Assembly (NCBI RefSeq): GCF_008634025.1
Contig: NZ_PDCM01000001.1
Coordinates: forward strand, 1,919,501-1,983,500
Source of the DNA: Streptomyces albofaciens JCM 4342
Lineage (GTDB): Bacteria > Actinomycetota > Actinomycetes > Streptomycetales > Streptomycetaceae
DNA length: 64,000 nucleotides
Reading direction: 5' to 3'
Below, one piece after another: positions 31,523 to 39,933 of the stretch. Position 1 is the stretch's first letter. Each line of letters starts with the position of its first letter. A program made the translations under genes and the position numbers. The notes below the pieces were generated by a model, which searched no databases, was not told where the DNA came from, and was given only the letters and a program-made list of their open reading frames with translations.

Positions 31523-33445
31523 GTGGCAGGCAGGATCAACGATGACGACGTGAAGGCGGTGCGGGACGCGGTCCCGATCGACGCCGTCGTGTCCGAGTAC
31601 CTCCAGTTGCGCAACGCGGGCGGCGGCAACCTCAAGGGACTGTGCCCCTTCCACGACGAGAAGTCCCCGTCCTTCCACGTCAGCCCGGCCAAGGGGCTCT
31701 ACCACTGCTTCGGCTGCCAGGAGGGCGGCGACGTCGTCGACTTCATCATGAAGCTCGACCACCTCTCCTTCGCCGAGACCATCGAGCGCCTCGCCTCCCA
31801 GGCCGGCATCACCCTGCGCTACGAGGAGGGCGGCTACGCCCCCGGCCGCCAGCAGGGCGAGCGCACCCGCCTGGTCGAGGCCCACAAGGCCGCCGCCCAG
31901 TTCTACGCGGAGCAGCTGGACGGCCCCGAGGCCGAGATCGGCCGCAGGTTCCTCGCCGACCGCGGCTTCGACCAGACCGCCGCCCAGCACTTCGGCGTCG
32001 GCTACAGCCCGGCCGGCTGGGACCACCTCACCCGCTTCCTGCGCGGCCGCGGCTTCAGCGACAAGGAACTGATCCTCTCCGGCCTCTCCCAGGACGGCCG
32101 CCGCGGCCCCATCGACCGCTTCCGCGGCCGCCTGATGTGGCCGATCCGCGACATCGCCGGCGAGGTCGTCGGCTTCGGCGCCCGCAAGCTGCGCGACGAC
32201 GACAACGGCCCCAAGTACCTGAACACCCCCGAGACCCCCCTCTACCGCAAGTCCCAGGTCCTGTACGGCATCGACCTCGCCAAGAAGGAGATCGCCAAGA
32301 CCAACCGCGCGGTCGTCGTCGAGGGCTACACCGACGTCATGGCCTGCCACCTCGCCGGCATCACCAGCGCCATCGCCACCTGCGGCACCAGCTTCGGCGA
32401 GGGCCACATCAAGATCCTGCGCCGGCTGCTGATGGACAACTCCGGCTCCGAGGTCGTCTTCACCTTCGACGGCGACGCGGCCGGGCAGAAGGCCGCGCTG
32501 CGCGCCTTCGAGGACGACCAGAAGTTCGCCGCCCAGACCTCCATCGCCATCACCCCCGGCGGCATGGACCCGTGCGACCTGCGCCTGGCCAAGGGCGACG
32601 CGGCCGTCGCGGACCTGGTGGAGTCGCGTACGCCGCTGTTCGAGTTCGCGCTGCGGCAGGTCGTCGCCCGGCACAACCTCGACACGGCGGTGGGCCGCGC
32701 CGCCGCCCTGGACGAGGCCGCGCCCATCGTCGCCAACATCAAGAACAGCTCCATCCAGCACGAGTCCGCCGTGCAGCTGGCCGGGATGCTCGGCATCCTC
32801 GACACCCAGTTCGTGGTCCGCCGGGTCGGCCAGCTCGCCCGCTGGGCGCGCGAGCGCGGCCGGGACGGCCACAACGGCCAGGACCCGTCCCGTACGGGCC
32901 GCCGCGCCGCCCAGCAGGCCCCGGACACCGCCCAGCAGCCGCCCGGACCGCGCGGCCCCGCGCTGAACCTCCGCAGCCCCGCCCACCGCGTCGAGCGCGA
33001 ACTGCTCAAGCTGGCCCTCCAGCGCCCCGACCTGGTCTCGCCCGCCTTCGACGCGTACGGCGCCGACGAATTCACCGCGCCCCCGTACGCGACCGTCCGC
33101 CGCTGCATCGAGGACGCCGGCGGCACCCTGTCGGCCGCGGGCGACAACACATACCTCGCCCGGGTGCGCGAGGCCGCCCCCGACGACACGGTCCGCTCCC
33201 TGGTCACCGAGCTGGCCGTGGAGCCGCTGCACACCCGCCGCGACCCCGACGAGGCCTACGCCGGCGTCCAGTTGGTCGCCGTCCGGCTGGCCGCCGTCAA
33301 CAGCCGCGTCACGGAGATCCGCGGCGCCCTCCAGCGCCTCGGTCCGAACGCCGACCCCCAGCACCTGGCCTCCGTCCAGAACGAGCTGTGGGTCCTCCAG
33401 CAGTACGGCCAGTCGCTGCGCGAGCGGGGATACGCGGCGCTGTAG
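31523..33445 (+). CDS. dnaG: DNA primase
   Basis: 640 residues. Zinc-binding domain with Cys41, His44, Cys62 and Cys65 (CPFHDEKSPS ... YHCFGC); catalytic core with YSPAGWDHLTRFL and the toprim motifs VVVEGYTDVMACHLAG and VVFTFDGDAAGQKAALRAF; then a helicase-binding C-terminal domain (about 490-640). A Pro/Gln/Ala linker at about 455-485 separates core and C-terminus. Makes RNA primers at the replication fork. GTG 31523 directly follows a -10 element. hrdA lies 210 bp downstream, the conserved Streptomyces order. Confidence 0.97.
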   Translation: MAGRINDDDVKAVRDAVPIDAVVSEYLQLRNAGGGNLKGLCPFHDEKSPSFHVSPAKGLYHCFGCQEGGDVVDFIMKLDHLSFAETIERLASQAGITLRYEEGGYAPGRQQGERTRLVEAHKAAAQFYAEQLDGPEAEIGRRFLADRGFDQTAAQHFGVGYSPAGWDHLTRFLRGRGFSDKELILSGLSQDGRRGPIDRFRGRLMWPIRDIAGEVVGFGARKLRDDDNGPKYLNTPETPLYRKSQVLYGIDLAKKEIAKTNRAVVVEGYTDVMACHLAGITSAIATCGTSFGEGHIKILRRLLMDNSGSEVVFTFDGDAAGQKAALRAFEDDQKFAAQTSIAITPGGMDPCDLRLAKGDAAVADLVESRTPLFEFALRQVVARHNLDTAVGRAAALDEAAPIVANIKNSSIQHESAVQLAGMLGILDTQFVVRRVGQLARWARERGRDGHNGQDPSRTGRRAAQQAPDTAQQPPGPRGPALNLRSPAHRVERELLKLALQRPDLVSPAFDAYGADEFTAPPYATVRRCIEDAGGTLSAAGDNTYLARVREAAPDDTVRSLVTELAVEPLHTRRDPDEAYAGVQLVAVRLAAVNSRVTEIRGALQRLGPNADPQHLASVQNELWVLQQYGQSLRERGYAAL

Positions 33446-33655
33446 GAGCGCCGTGCGCCGCGTCGTCCTGTGCCTCGTGGCCAGTTGCCGTACGGGCAGG
33501 CTCCGAGCGCGCCTATACCGTCCCGCCGACCCGCCCCGGCCGCCCCTACCCGGCCGGTCCTTACCCCGCCGTAGCCGCTCGGTCACCGTGCGGACCCAAA
33601 AAGTGCCCGCACGCCCCTCGTGGCGGGACTGTGTCGTACTCCACACTGAGGAGCG

Positions 33656-34852
33656 GTGCCTGAGTCCTCGGAGCGCGGCGGGTCCGGGTGTACCGAACCG
33701 GAATCCCCCGCGGAACCGCTCTTGATGTACGGGACGGACAGCGGCTCGGCCGCAGACGCTCCCGGCCTTTCCGCCGCCTCAGCAGCGTTCACACTGGAGG
33801 TCGCCCCCGTGCAGACCCGGACCCTCGCCGACGCGCCGGCCGCGCAGACGGCCACCGTGCCGCAGCAGGCCGAGCCGCCCGCGCCCGAAATCCTCGTGGA
33901 GGAGATCGCCCCGGAGCCGCCGCCGCGTCCCGAGGCGGGCGGCCCCTCCTCCGACCTGTTCCGCCAGTACCTCCGGGAGATCGGCCGGATACCGCTGCTG
34001 ACCGCCGTGGAGGAGGTCGAGCTGGCCCGCCGCGTCGAGGCCGGCCTGTTCGCCGAGGAGAAGCTGCGGCTCGCCCCCGACCTGGACTCCCAACTGGCCC
34101 TGGACCTGGACAAGCTGGTCGTCCTCGGCCGGATGGCCAAGCGCCGCCTCATCGAGGCCAACCTGCGTCTGGTCGTCTCCGTCGCCAAGCGCTACGTCGG
34201 CCGTGGCCTGACCATGCTCGACCTCGTCCAGGAGGGCAACCTCGGGCTGATCCGCGCCGTGGAGAAGTTCGACTACGCCCGCGGCTACAAGTTCTCCACG
34301 TACGCCACCTGGTGGATCCGCCAGGCCATGTCCCGCGCCCTGGCCGACCAGGCCCGCACCATCCGCGTCCCGGTGCACGTGGTCGAACTGATCAACCGGG
34401 TCGTCCGGGTCCAGCGCCGGATGCTCCAGGAGCGCGGCTACGAGCCCGCCCCCGAGGAGGTCGCCGCCCAGCTCGACCTGCCCCCGGAACGCGTCAGCGA
34501 GGTGCTGCGGCTCGCCCAGGAGCCGGTCTCCCTGCACGCCCCCGTCGGCGAGGAGGACGATGTCGCGCTCGGCGACCTCATCGAGGACGGCGACGCCGCG
34601 TCCCCCGTCGAATCGGCCGCCTTCCTCCTGCTGCGCGAACACCTCGAAGCGGTGCTCTCCACCCTCGGCGAGCGCGAGCGCAAGGTCGTTCAGCTGCGGT
34701 ACGGCCTCGTCGACGGCCGCCCGCGCACGCTGGAGGAGATCGGCCGGATCTTCGGCGTCACCCGCGAACGCATCCGCCAGATCGAGTCCAAGACGCTGAA
34801 CAAGCTGCGGGACCACGCGTTCGCGGACCAGCTCAGGGGATATCTGGACTAG
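33656..34852 (+). CDS. hrdA: Principal-like sigma-70 factor HrdA
   Basis: 398 residues from GTG 33656. Regions 1.2 ([19 protein letters not shown]), 2 ([52 protein letters not shown]), 3 and 4.2 ([20 protein letters not shown]) are complete, so it should read promoters like those of HrdB. Identity as HrdA rests on sequence type and on its place next to dnaG. Start is ambiguous: GTG 33656 has AGGAG too close (2-3 nt); GTG 33809 has an ideal GGAGG 8 nt upstream and would give 347 residues. Codon bias in 33656-33808 is weaker than later but not random, and from memory the longer form matches known HrdA lengths. Confidence 0.9.
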   Translation: MPESSERGGSGCTEPESPAEPLLMYGTDSGSAADAPGLSAASAAFTLEVAPVQTRTLADAPAAQTATVPQQAEPPAPEILVEEIAPEPPPRPEAGGPSSDLFRQYLREIGRIPLLTAVEEVELARRVEAGLFAEEKLRLAPDLDSQLALDLDKLVVLGRMAKRRLIEANLRLVVSVAKRYVGRGLTMLDLVQEGNLGLIRAVEKFDYARGYKFSTYATWWIRQAMSRALADQARTIRVPVHVVELINRVVRVQRRMLQERGYEPAPEEVAAQLDLPPERVSEVLRLAQEPVSLHAPVGEEDDVALGDLIEDGDAASPVESAAFLLLREHLEAVLSTLGERERKVVQLRYGLVDGRPRTLEEIGRIFGVTRERIRQIESKTLNKLRDHAFADQLRGYLD

Positions 34853-34873
34853 GCGGGGCGGGGCGGACCGGCC

Positions 34874-34949
34874 GGGGCGGGCTGGCCGGGCCGGGGCGGG
34901 CTGGCCGGGACGGGGCGGGCCGGCCGGGACGGGGCGGGCCGGCCGGGAC
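34874..34949. repeat. 19-bp tandem repeat, four copies, after hrdA
   Basis: GGGGCGGGCCGGCCGGGAC-type units at 34874, 34893, 34912 and 34931; copies 3 and 4 identical. It fills the start of the 433-bp gap hrdA-xylB, which has no gene. Confidence 0.85.
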
Positions 34950-35039
34950 GGGGTGGCGATGACGTCCGGCTCCGATCAGCGACTGTCGGGGCGGCCGGGG
35001 ACGGGGCGACGACTCCCGGCCCCGACCAGCGGGGGCCGT

Positions 35040-35213
35040 CGGGTCAGCCGGGGAAAGGGGCAGCGGTGACGTGCGGTCCCGACCAGTGGCCGCGGGGCCG
35101 GCCGGGGACGGGACGGCGACGACGCCAGGCCCCGACCGCCGACTGCCGACCGCCGACCGCCCACCGCCGGGTCAGCCGGGGAAAGGGGCAGCGGTGACGT
35201 CCGGCCCCGACCC
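35040..35213. repeat. 45-bp direct repeat, two copies 128 bp apart
   Basis: The stretch starting CGGGTCAGCCGGGGAAAGGG occurs at 35040-35085 and 35168-35213 with three or so mismatches, around a CCGACCGCCGACTGCC-like short repeat. Probably a duplicated minisatellite segment. Confidence 0.75.
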
Positions 35214-35285
35214 GCGGCCGCCGGGCCGACAGGTCACCACCTGGGAACGCGGCTTGCAGGCCACCACCGAAAAGCGCGGCATCGC

Positions 35286-36725
35286 TCACTGACTCGACAG
35301 GAACGCCCCCGCGTAGCTCTCCTCCCGCACCGCGATGTACTGCTGGCGCACCGCCTGCCCGACCGGCAGGTCCTCGCCGGGCTCGAAGACCTGGCTGGCC
35401 GCCGCGGGCCAGCGCGGCGGCTCGTGCGGCGCCAGGGTGCCGTGCGCCGCGCCCAGTGCCCACGCCGCCTGCCGTGCCGCGCCCAGCGCCGCGTAGTCCG
35501 CCGGCTGCGGCACCACGACCTGCGCCCCGAAGAGCCCCGGCGCCGCCGCCTGCACGGCGCCCAGCTCGGCCGCCGCGCCCAGCAGGAACACCCGGCGCAC
35601 CTCGACACCGCGCCCGCGCAGCACGTCCAGCGCGTCCGCGAGCCCGCACAGCATGCCCTCGAAGGCCGCCCGCGCCAGGTGCTCCGGCTTCATGCTCTCG
35701 CGGCGCAGCCCGTGCAGCGAGCCGGCCGTGTGCGGCAGGTGCGGCGTCCGCTCGCCCTCCAGGTACGGCAGCAGCACCAGTCCGTACGAGCCCGGCGTCG
35801 ACTTCAGGGCCAGCTCGGACAGCCCCGGCAGATCGGTGCCCAGCATCTCGGCCGTGCCGCGCAGCACCCGTACGGCGTTGCTCGTGTGCACCACCGGCAG
35901 GTGCATCCCCGTCGCGTCCGCGAACGAGGTGATCGTGCCGTTGGAGTCCGCCAGCGCCTCGTGGTGGATGCCGAAGACGGAACCGGAGGCGCCCAGCGAC
36001 ACCACCGCGTCGCCCGCGCCGACCCCCAGCCCGAACGCGGCGGCCATCGTCTCGCCCGTACCGGCGGAGATCAGCAGCCCCTCCGGCGTGAACCCGGCGG
36101 TGCCGGACGGACCCAGCACCTCCGGCAGCCGCACCTGGTGCCCGAGCGCCAGCTCCACCAGGTCGGGCCGGTACGCGCCGGTGGCCGCCGACCAGTAGCC
36201 GGTCCCGGAGGCGCCGCCCCGGTCGGTCGTACGCCGTGCCGGGCGCCCCAGCAACTGCCACACCAGCCAGTCGTGCGGCTGCAGGACCTCCGCGACGCGC
36301 GCCGCGTTCGCCGGTTCGTTACGGGCCAGCCAGCGCAGCTTGGTCAGCGGCTGGGCGGCGTGCGGAACGGCGCCGATGGCCTGCGTCCAGGCGGCCCGCC
36401 CGCCGAGCGCGTCGGTCAGGTCGGCCGCCGCGCTCTGCGCCCGCTTGTCGTTGCCGACCAGCGCGGGCCGTACGAGGGCGCCGTCGGCGTCCAGCGGCAG
36501 CATCCCGTGCTGCTGCGCGGAGACCCCGATCGCCTGTACGCCCTCCAGGAGCCCGTTGCCCGCGGCCTCGCCGAGTGACATCAGCCACGCCTGCGGGTCG
36601 ATCTCGTGTCCCTTTTCGGCGGGGTGCGGCGCGTACCCCTGCCTGATGACGGCACCCGTGTCCGCGTCGCAGACCACGATCCGTGTGCTTTCGGACGAAC
36701 TGTCCAGCCCGGCGACTATCCCCAT
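35286..36725 (-). CDS. xylB: Xylulokinase (FGGY kinase)
   Basis: 479 residues. The N-terminal actin-like domain has GIVAGLDSSSESTRIVV, AIGVSAQQHGMLPLD and ALVGNDKRAQS; the second has ISAGTGETMAAAFGLGV, VVSLGASGSVFGI and the C-terminal RVFLLGAAAELG in the ATP-binding fold. The QQHGM motif is typical of D-xylulose kinases. It phosphorylates D-xylulose into the pentose phosphate pathway. No xylA or transporter is adjacent, so specificity within FGGY kinases is likely but not certain. A G-rich ribosome site precedes ATG 36725. Confidence 0.88.
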   Translation of the reverse strand: MGIVAGLDSSSESTRIVVCDADTGAVIRQGYAPHPAEKGHEIDPQAWLMSLGEAAGNGLLEGVQAIGVSAQQHGMLPLDADGALVRPALVGNDKRAQSAAADLTDALGGRAAWTQAIGAVPHAAQPLTKLRWLARNEPANAARVAEVLQPHDWLVWQLLGRPARRTTDRGGASGTGYWSAATGAYRPDLVELALGHQVRLPEVLGPSGTAGFTPEGLLISAGTGETMAAAFGLGVGAGDAVVSLGASGSVFGIHHEALADSNGTITSFADATGMHLPVVHTSNAVRVLRGTAEMLGTDLPGLSELALKSTPGSYGLVLLPYLEGERTPHLPHTAGSLHGLRRESMKPEHLARAAFEGMLCGLADALDVLRGRGVEVRRVFLLGAAAELGAVQAAAPGLFGAQVVVPQPADYAALGAARQAAWALGAAHGTLAPHEPPRWPAAASQVFEPGEDLPVGQAVRQQYIAVREESYAGAFLSSQ

Positions 36726-36818
36726 GCCCCCAGATGATGCCCCATGCGCGGGACGCGGCGGCCGTCAGGTTCACACCCCCGTGGACGGGGGAGGCGGGCG
36801 CGGACGGCCGGTTCACGC

Positions 36819-36930
36819 GGTGTGCGGGGTGGGAACCCGGCGGCCGCCCGCGCCCGGTGTGCGGGGTGGGAATCCGGCGGCCGCCCGCGCCCGGTGTGCG
36901 GTGTGCGAACCCGGCCGGCCGCCCGCGCCC
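36819..36930. repeat. 37-bp tandem repeat, three copies, upstream of xylB
   Basis: Copies at 36819-36855, 36856-36892 and 36893-36930 (38 bp), each starting GGTGTGCGG and ending GCCCGCGCCC. They lie between the convergent-side end of the YtxH gene and the xylB start, so they may occupy the xylB promoter region. Confidence 0.85.
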
Positions 36931-36935
36931 GGTGA

Positions 36936-37235
36936 TCACGTATTGCTCGTACCCCAGTCGTCCGCGTCACCGCCGCGCTGCTCGCGCAGCGAACGGATGC
37001 GCGCGGCCACCGGCCCCGGCATCCGGTCCCCGACCTTCTCCGACACCTTGTCGAACGCCTTCGTGGCCACCTCGCGGCCGCCGAGCGCCGCGGACTCGGC
37101 GGTGTTCCGGACGGCCGGGTTCTGTGTGATCCGCCGGGCGCTCTTACGGAGCTGCTCGTAGCGCTCCCGGCCCGCTTTGGTGCCGAGCACGTACCCGATG
37201 GCCAGTCCCGTCATGAACGTGAGCCGGTAGCGCAT
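36936..37235 (-). CDS. YtxH-like small membrane-associated protein
   Basis: 99 residues. Starts MRYRLTFMTGLAIGYVLGTKAGRERY, the hallmark Gly-rich membrane segment and KAGRERYEQL of the YtxH group, then an amphipathic coil with VATKAFDKVSEKVGDRM. These proteins sit at the membrane and some are stress induced; function unknown. Ribosome site GGTGGAG precedes ATG 37235. The reverse neighbour is the tRNA cluster. Confidence 0.85.
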   Translation of the reverse strand: MRYRLTFMTGLAIGYVLGTKAGRERYEQLRKSARRITQNPAVRNTAESAALGGREVATKAFDKVSEKVGDRMPGPVAARIRSLREQRGGDADDWGTSNT

Positions 37236-37491
37236 CGTCGCTCCACCTTCCCTCTCGTCGGTCTCGCTCGCGCGCGCTGTGCGCCGGTCCGGCGGGCTGT
37301 GCTGCGCGCTCTGCCCGCGGGTCCGCCGGTCTGTGCTGCCCGCCTACCCGCGCACCAGAAGATCATCCGGGGCCACCCGCGGCCATACCGATTGGCGGAG
37401 CACCCCCCTGCTTGCGCTAATGTATGTCCAGCAGCGAGCGCACGCCGTCCGGAGCCCCCGGATCGGAGTGCATTCGAGGCACACGGAGCAT

Positions 37492-37564
37492 TCCCCTGTA
37501 GCTCAATTGGCAGAGCAGCCGGCTGTTAACCGGCAGGTTACTGGTTCGAGTCCAGTCGGGGGAG
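37492..37564 (+). tRNA. tRNA-Asn (GTT), copy 1
   Basis: Full cloverleaf: acceptor TCCCCTG / CGGGGGA, D arm GCTC-AATTGGCA-GAGC, anticodon stem GCCGG / CCGGC with loop CTGTTAA (anticodon at 37525-37527), T arm ACTGG-TTCGAGT-CCAGT, discriminator G. No CCA encoded. Confidence 0.97.
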
Positions 37565-37569
37565 CTCGG

Positions 37570-37642
37570 TCCCCTGTAGCTCAATTGGCAGAGCATTCGG
37601 CTGTTAACCGGAGGGTTACTGGTTCGAGTCCAGTCGGGGGAG
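37570..37642 (+). tRNA. tRNA-Asn (GTT), copy 2
   Basis: Same acceptor, D and T arms as copy 1; anticodon stem TTCGG / CCGGA and variable loop GGGTT differ by a few bases. Only 5 bp separate the copies, so they are one transcript, closed by the hairpin at 37654. Confidence 0.97.
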
Positions 37643-37653
37643 CAGGACGGAAG

Positions 37654-37676
37654 AAGGCCCCCTCGGGGGCCTTTTT
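37654..37676 (+). terminator. Rho-independent terminator of the tRNA-Asn pair
   Basis: AAGGCCCC...GGGGCCTT stem followed by TTTTT, a classical T-tract terminator that is unusual in this window. Confidence 0.85.
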
Positions 37677-37822
37677 CCTGTGCGGAGGGAACCGAACCCC
37701 CGGTGATCCAAGTCCTCTTGGTCGAGCATGGCGGCCCATCGAGGACCCACCCGCGCAGCAGATCGTATGAGCGGCTATGCTGCGGCAGACGGCGCGCACA
37801 AATGTGCGCGGCGCGCCGTTTC

Positions 37823-37899
37823 GGGGCGGTAGCTCAGCCGGTTAGAGCAGCGGACTCATAATCCGTCGGCCGTGGGTTCGAGTCCCACCCGCCCCACCA
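37823..37899 (+). tRNA. tRNA with CAT anticodon (Ile2 or elongator Met)
   Basis: 77 nt with encoded CCA. Acceptor GGGGCGG / CCGCCCC, D arm GCTC...GAGC, anticodon loop ACTCATAAT (anticodon CAT at 37856-37858), T arm GTGGG-TTCGAGT-CCCAC. CAT is read as Met or, after lysidine modification, Ile; the D loop and acceptor are not initiator-like. Sequence alone does not let me choose. The decayed transposase region starts just downstream. Confidence 0.93.
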
Positions 37900-38319
37900 G
37901 TGCACATCAGTGCAGAATCGATCTGACCTGCACAAACGCGAGCAGAGGGTGGCTCTACGTCAGGCGTTTGCCTCTGGTTGCGAGGCAAGCGGGCGCCTGT
38001 GTGGCCTGGCAGAGCCCTGGGGCCCTCGTGACCTGGAGTTCAGGAGCGGGGGCTGGGTAGGAGCCGTGGCTGATGGCTCCGCGGTCCCTGCACGAGGCAC
38101 TCCGCCCGAAGCGAACGCAGACTGGACGTGATCTCCACCGGCTCACGACAGAACCTGCGCGGCTCATCTCAAGATGCCCTTCCGGGAGACCTCGGTGGAT
38201 GCAGAGAGCGTCTGGGGTGCGAATCCTTCGGAGTGGGGGTTCCACCGGTCGGGCAGGTCATGGCTCCACCCGCCTTCCCGACCGGAGCCCCGGGCCTGCA
38301 GCGGCCGTGTGACGGTGTT

Positions 38320-39200
38320 GCCGTCCGGGGCGTACGCGTACGACCGCGAAGCGCGAGCGCATCGCCCCTCGGGCGCCTTGGTCCCGGGGATCTCGGAGAA
38401 GCTCTCGTGGCTCAGGGGCAAGGAGTAAGAAGCGTGGGCGGCAAGGGGCGGTGGGGCCAGCGGTAGCGGGGTTAAGGCCGGCAGTCGTTGGCGTGCTTGC
38501 GTCCGGTTGCTCCGGGGGTTGTGTCGAATGAGTGAGCGGACATGTGGGCGCCGACGGTCGGCACATGCTCCAGGTCGCTCTCGGCAAGAGCGGTCCGAGA
38601 ACTCGCCGCGGTGCCGTAGGCCGCGTCGGCGAGCACGACACAAGGCGGCAGGCCCCGGGTGGGGGAGACCGTCGAGGGCGTCCAAGGCGAGCTGTCACTT
38701 CTCGCGGTGCCCTGTGCCCGTCGGCATCCTGAACACCCGGCGGCATGCGACGTCTTCGGTCCAAGTCCTCGGTAGGAACGGGCGTCGAGAGAGGGCAGTG
38801 CCGCGGCGGTGACGGGGTGCACACTCACCGGGACCTGGCAGTTGGTCCGCTTGCCCAGTGCACCCCAGTACTGATGGGCCACTCCGACCAACATCCAACC
38901 GTCCTTGCGCCAGGACACGGCGTCACTGTCCACGTCCGGGGATGGATCAGCGCTGTCATGCCCTCGGCGATGCGTCGCCGTGCCGTGCCGGATCCCGGGC
39001 GAACTGGTCGACGAACTCTCGCGGGCCCCGCTCATCGCCGTCCGCGAGCCGGCCGGCCATCGCACGGACGGACTTGTGTCTCCGGGCATGGCTGATGCCG
39101 TACTCATTCCCGATCCTGGGCTTGTGCGAGGGACTGAAGCGGAACATCGTCGTGCACGCCTTCCCTCTCGTGCTCGGCCTCCCGAGCGTCCGGAACGGCA
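38320..39200 (-). pseudogene. Decayed IS701-type transposase
   Basis: Pieces of a DDE transposase occur in order on the minus strand but in different frames. EYGISHARRHKSVRAMAGRL (near 39110) resembles the N-terminal RGLL...GRRKS-AERL block. WRKDGWMLVGVAHQYWGALG with KRTNCQVPVSVHPVT is the DD...VGVxxQYxGxxGKxxNCQ core. LPRTWTEDVACRRVFRMP with GHREK, then PPCVVLADAAYGT (the VVADAGYG block), then GARGAMRSRFAVVRVRP follow. At least three frame changes are needed, so it is dead. No clear terminal inverted repeats were found. Region 37900-38320 shows nothing else. Confidence 0.7.
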
Positions 39201-39391
39201 CAGTTCGTGCGCCCCCAGCCGCCGCTCCTGGATGAGAAGGCCGCCGGCCTGCGCCGTAACTTGTGAGCTGCGGAAAGCGGATCTCGGCGGGCGCGATGGC
39301 GGTGTCTGCTCGCTGGGTGGAGTCTGTGCCAGCTCTGCATTGACAGTGCGGGCCTGTGACAGGCCTGGCTCCGGGACGGCACGGACACGAC

Positions 39392-39426
39392 GCCGGTCTT
39401 GGCCGTTTGAAACGGCCAAGACCGGC
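39392..39426. terminator. Long hairpin after the ALF operon
   Basis: 16-bp perfect stem GCCGGTCTTGGCCGTT / AACGGCCAAGACCGGC with loop TGA, about 70 bp after the stop of the small membrane protein (minus strand). It also borders the transposase relic. Confidence 0.8.
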
Positions 39427-39495
39427 CTGATGCGTCATCGCGTGTGGCGACGTGGCGCAGTCGGCTCCGGTGGTGCTACTCCTCAGTCGCGAGGG

Positions 39496-39933
39496 CTAGG
39501 AGGCCTTCTTGAGGACGAACATCTCCTCGGTGTCCGCGGACACCGAGAGATAGAGGCCGTGCTTGGCTCCCTGGCCGTAGGCGCCCACGTCGAGGGTGGT
39601 CTTCTCCGTGGGGCCCGTTTGGAGCGTGACACGAATTTCCTGGTTCGCGAGAGAAGTGTGTCTCTTGCTCATGGACCAGGTGCCGCTGCCACTGACCGTG
39701 CCGACCACAGCGTCGGCAGACCCGTCGAAACCCGAAGGCATCTTCACTCCGGCCGCAGTCCCGTCCTCACGCACGGTCAGCTGAGCTCCGCCCGGGCCGG
39801 CCCAGAACCCGACGAAGTCACTGCGCTCCGCCTTGAACGGCTCCGACTCACGGATGAGGGAGACCAGCAGGACCCCGCCGGCGGCCAGCGTCAGCACAGA
39901 AGCCGCAATCGCCAGCCGAGCCATCATCTTCAC
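39496..39933 (-). CDS. Small membrane-anchored or secreted protein coupled to the ALF-repeat protein
   Basis: 145 residues. A signal or anchor helix (MARLAIAASVLTLAAGGVLL) precedes a small beta-rich outside domain: FVGFWAGPGGAQLTVREDGT, GSGTWSMSKRH, EIRVTLQTG and a C-terminal YLSVSADTEEMFVLKK. The pattern of a Trp-containing strand, a Gly-Thr turn and late strands recalls lipocalin-like Streptomyces lipoproteins, but no Cys lipobox is present and I cannot name a family. Its GTG overlaps the stop of the ALF gene as GTGA, so it is translated with it. Possible partner or immunity protein (inference). Confidence 0.75.
   Translation of the reverse strand: MKMMARLAIAASVLTLAAGGVLLVSLIRESEPFKAERSDFVGFWAGPGGAQLTVREDGTAAGVKMPSGFDGSADAVVGTVSGSGTWSMSKRHTSLANQEIRVTLQTGPTEKTTLDVGAYGQGAKHGLYLSVSADTEEMFVLKKAS

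Noticed and set aside
36819..36930. Possible CRISPR array
   Set aside because: Three units are directly adjacent with no spacers, and there are no cas genes.
37279..37770. Long open frame running through both tRNA-Asn genes (peptide with PVAQLAE...VTGSSPVGG twice)
   Set aside because: This is the well-known artefact of translating tRNA genes; the duplicated peptide is the tRNA pair.
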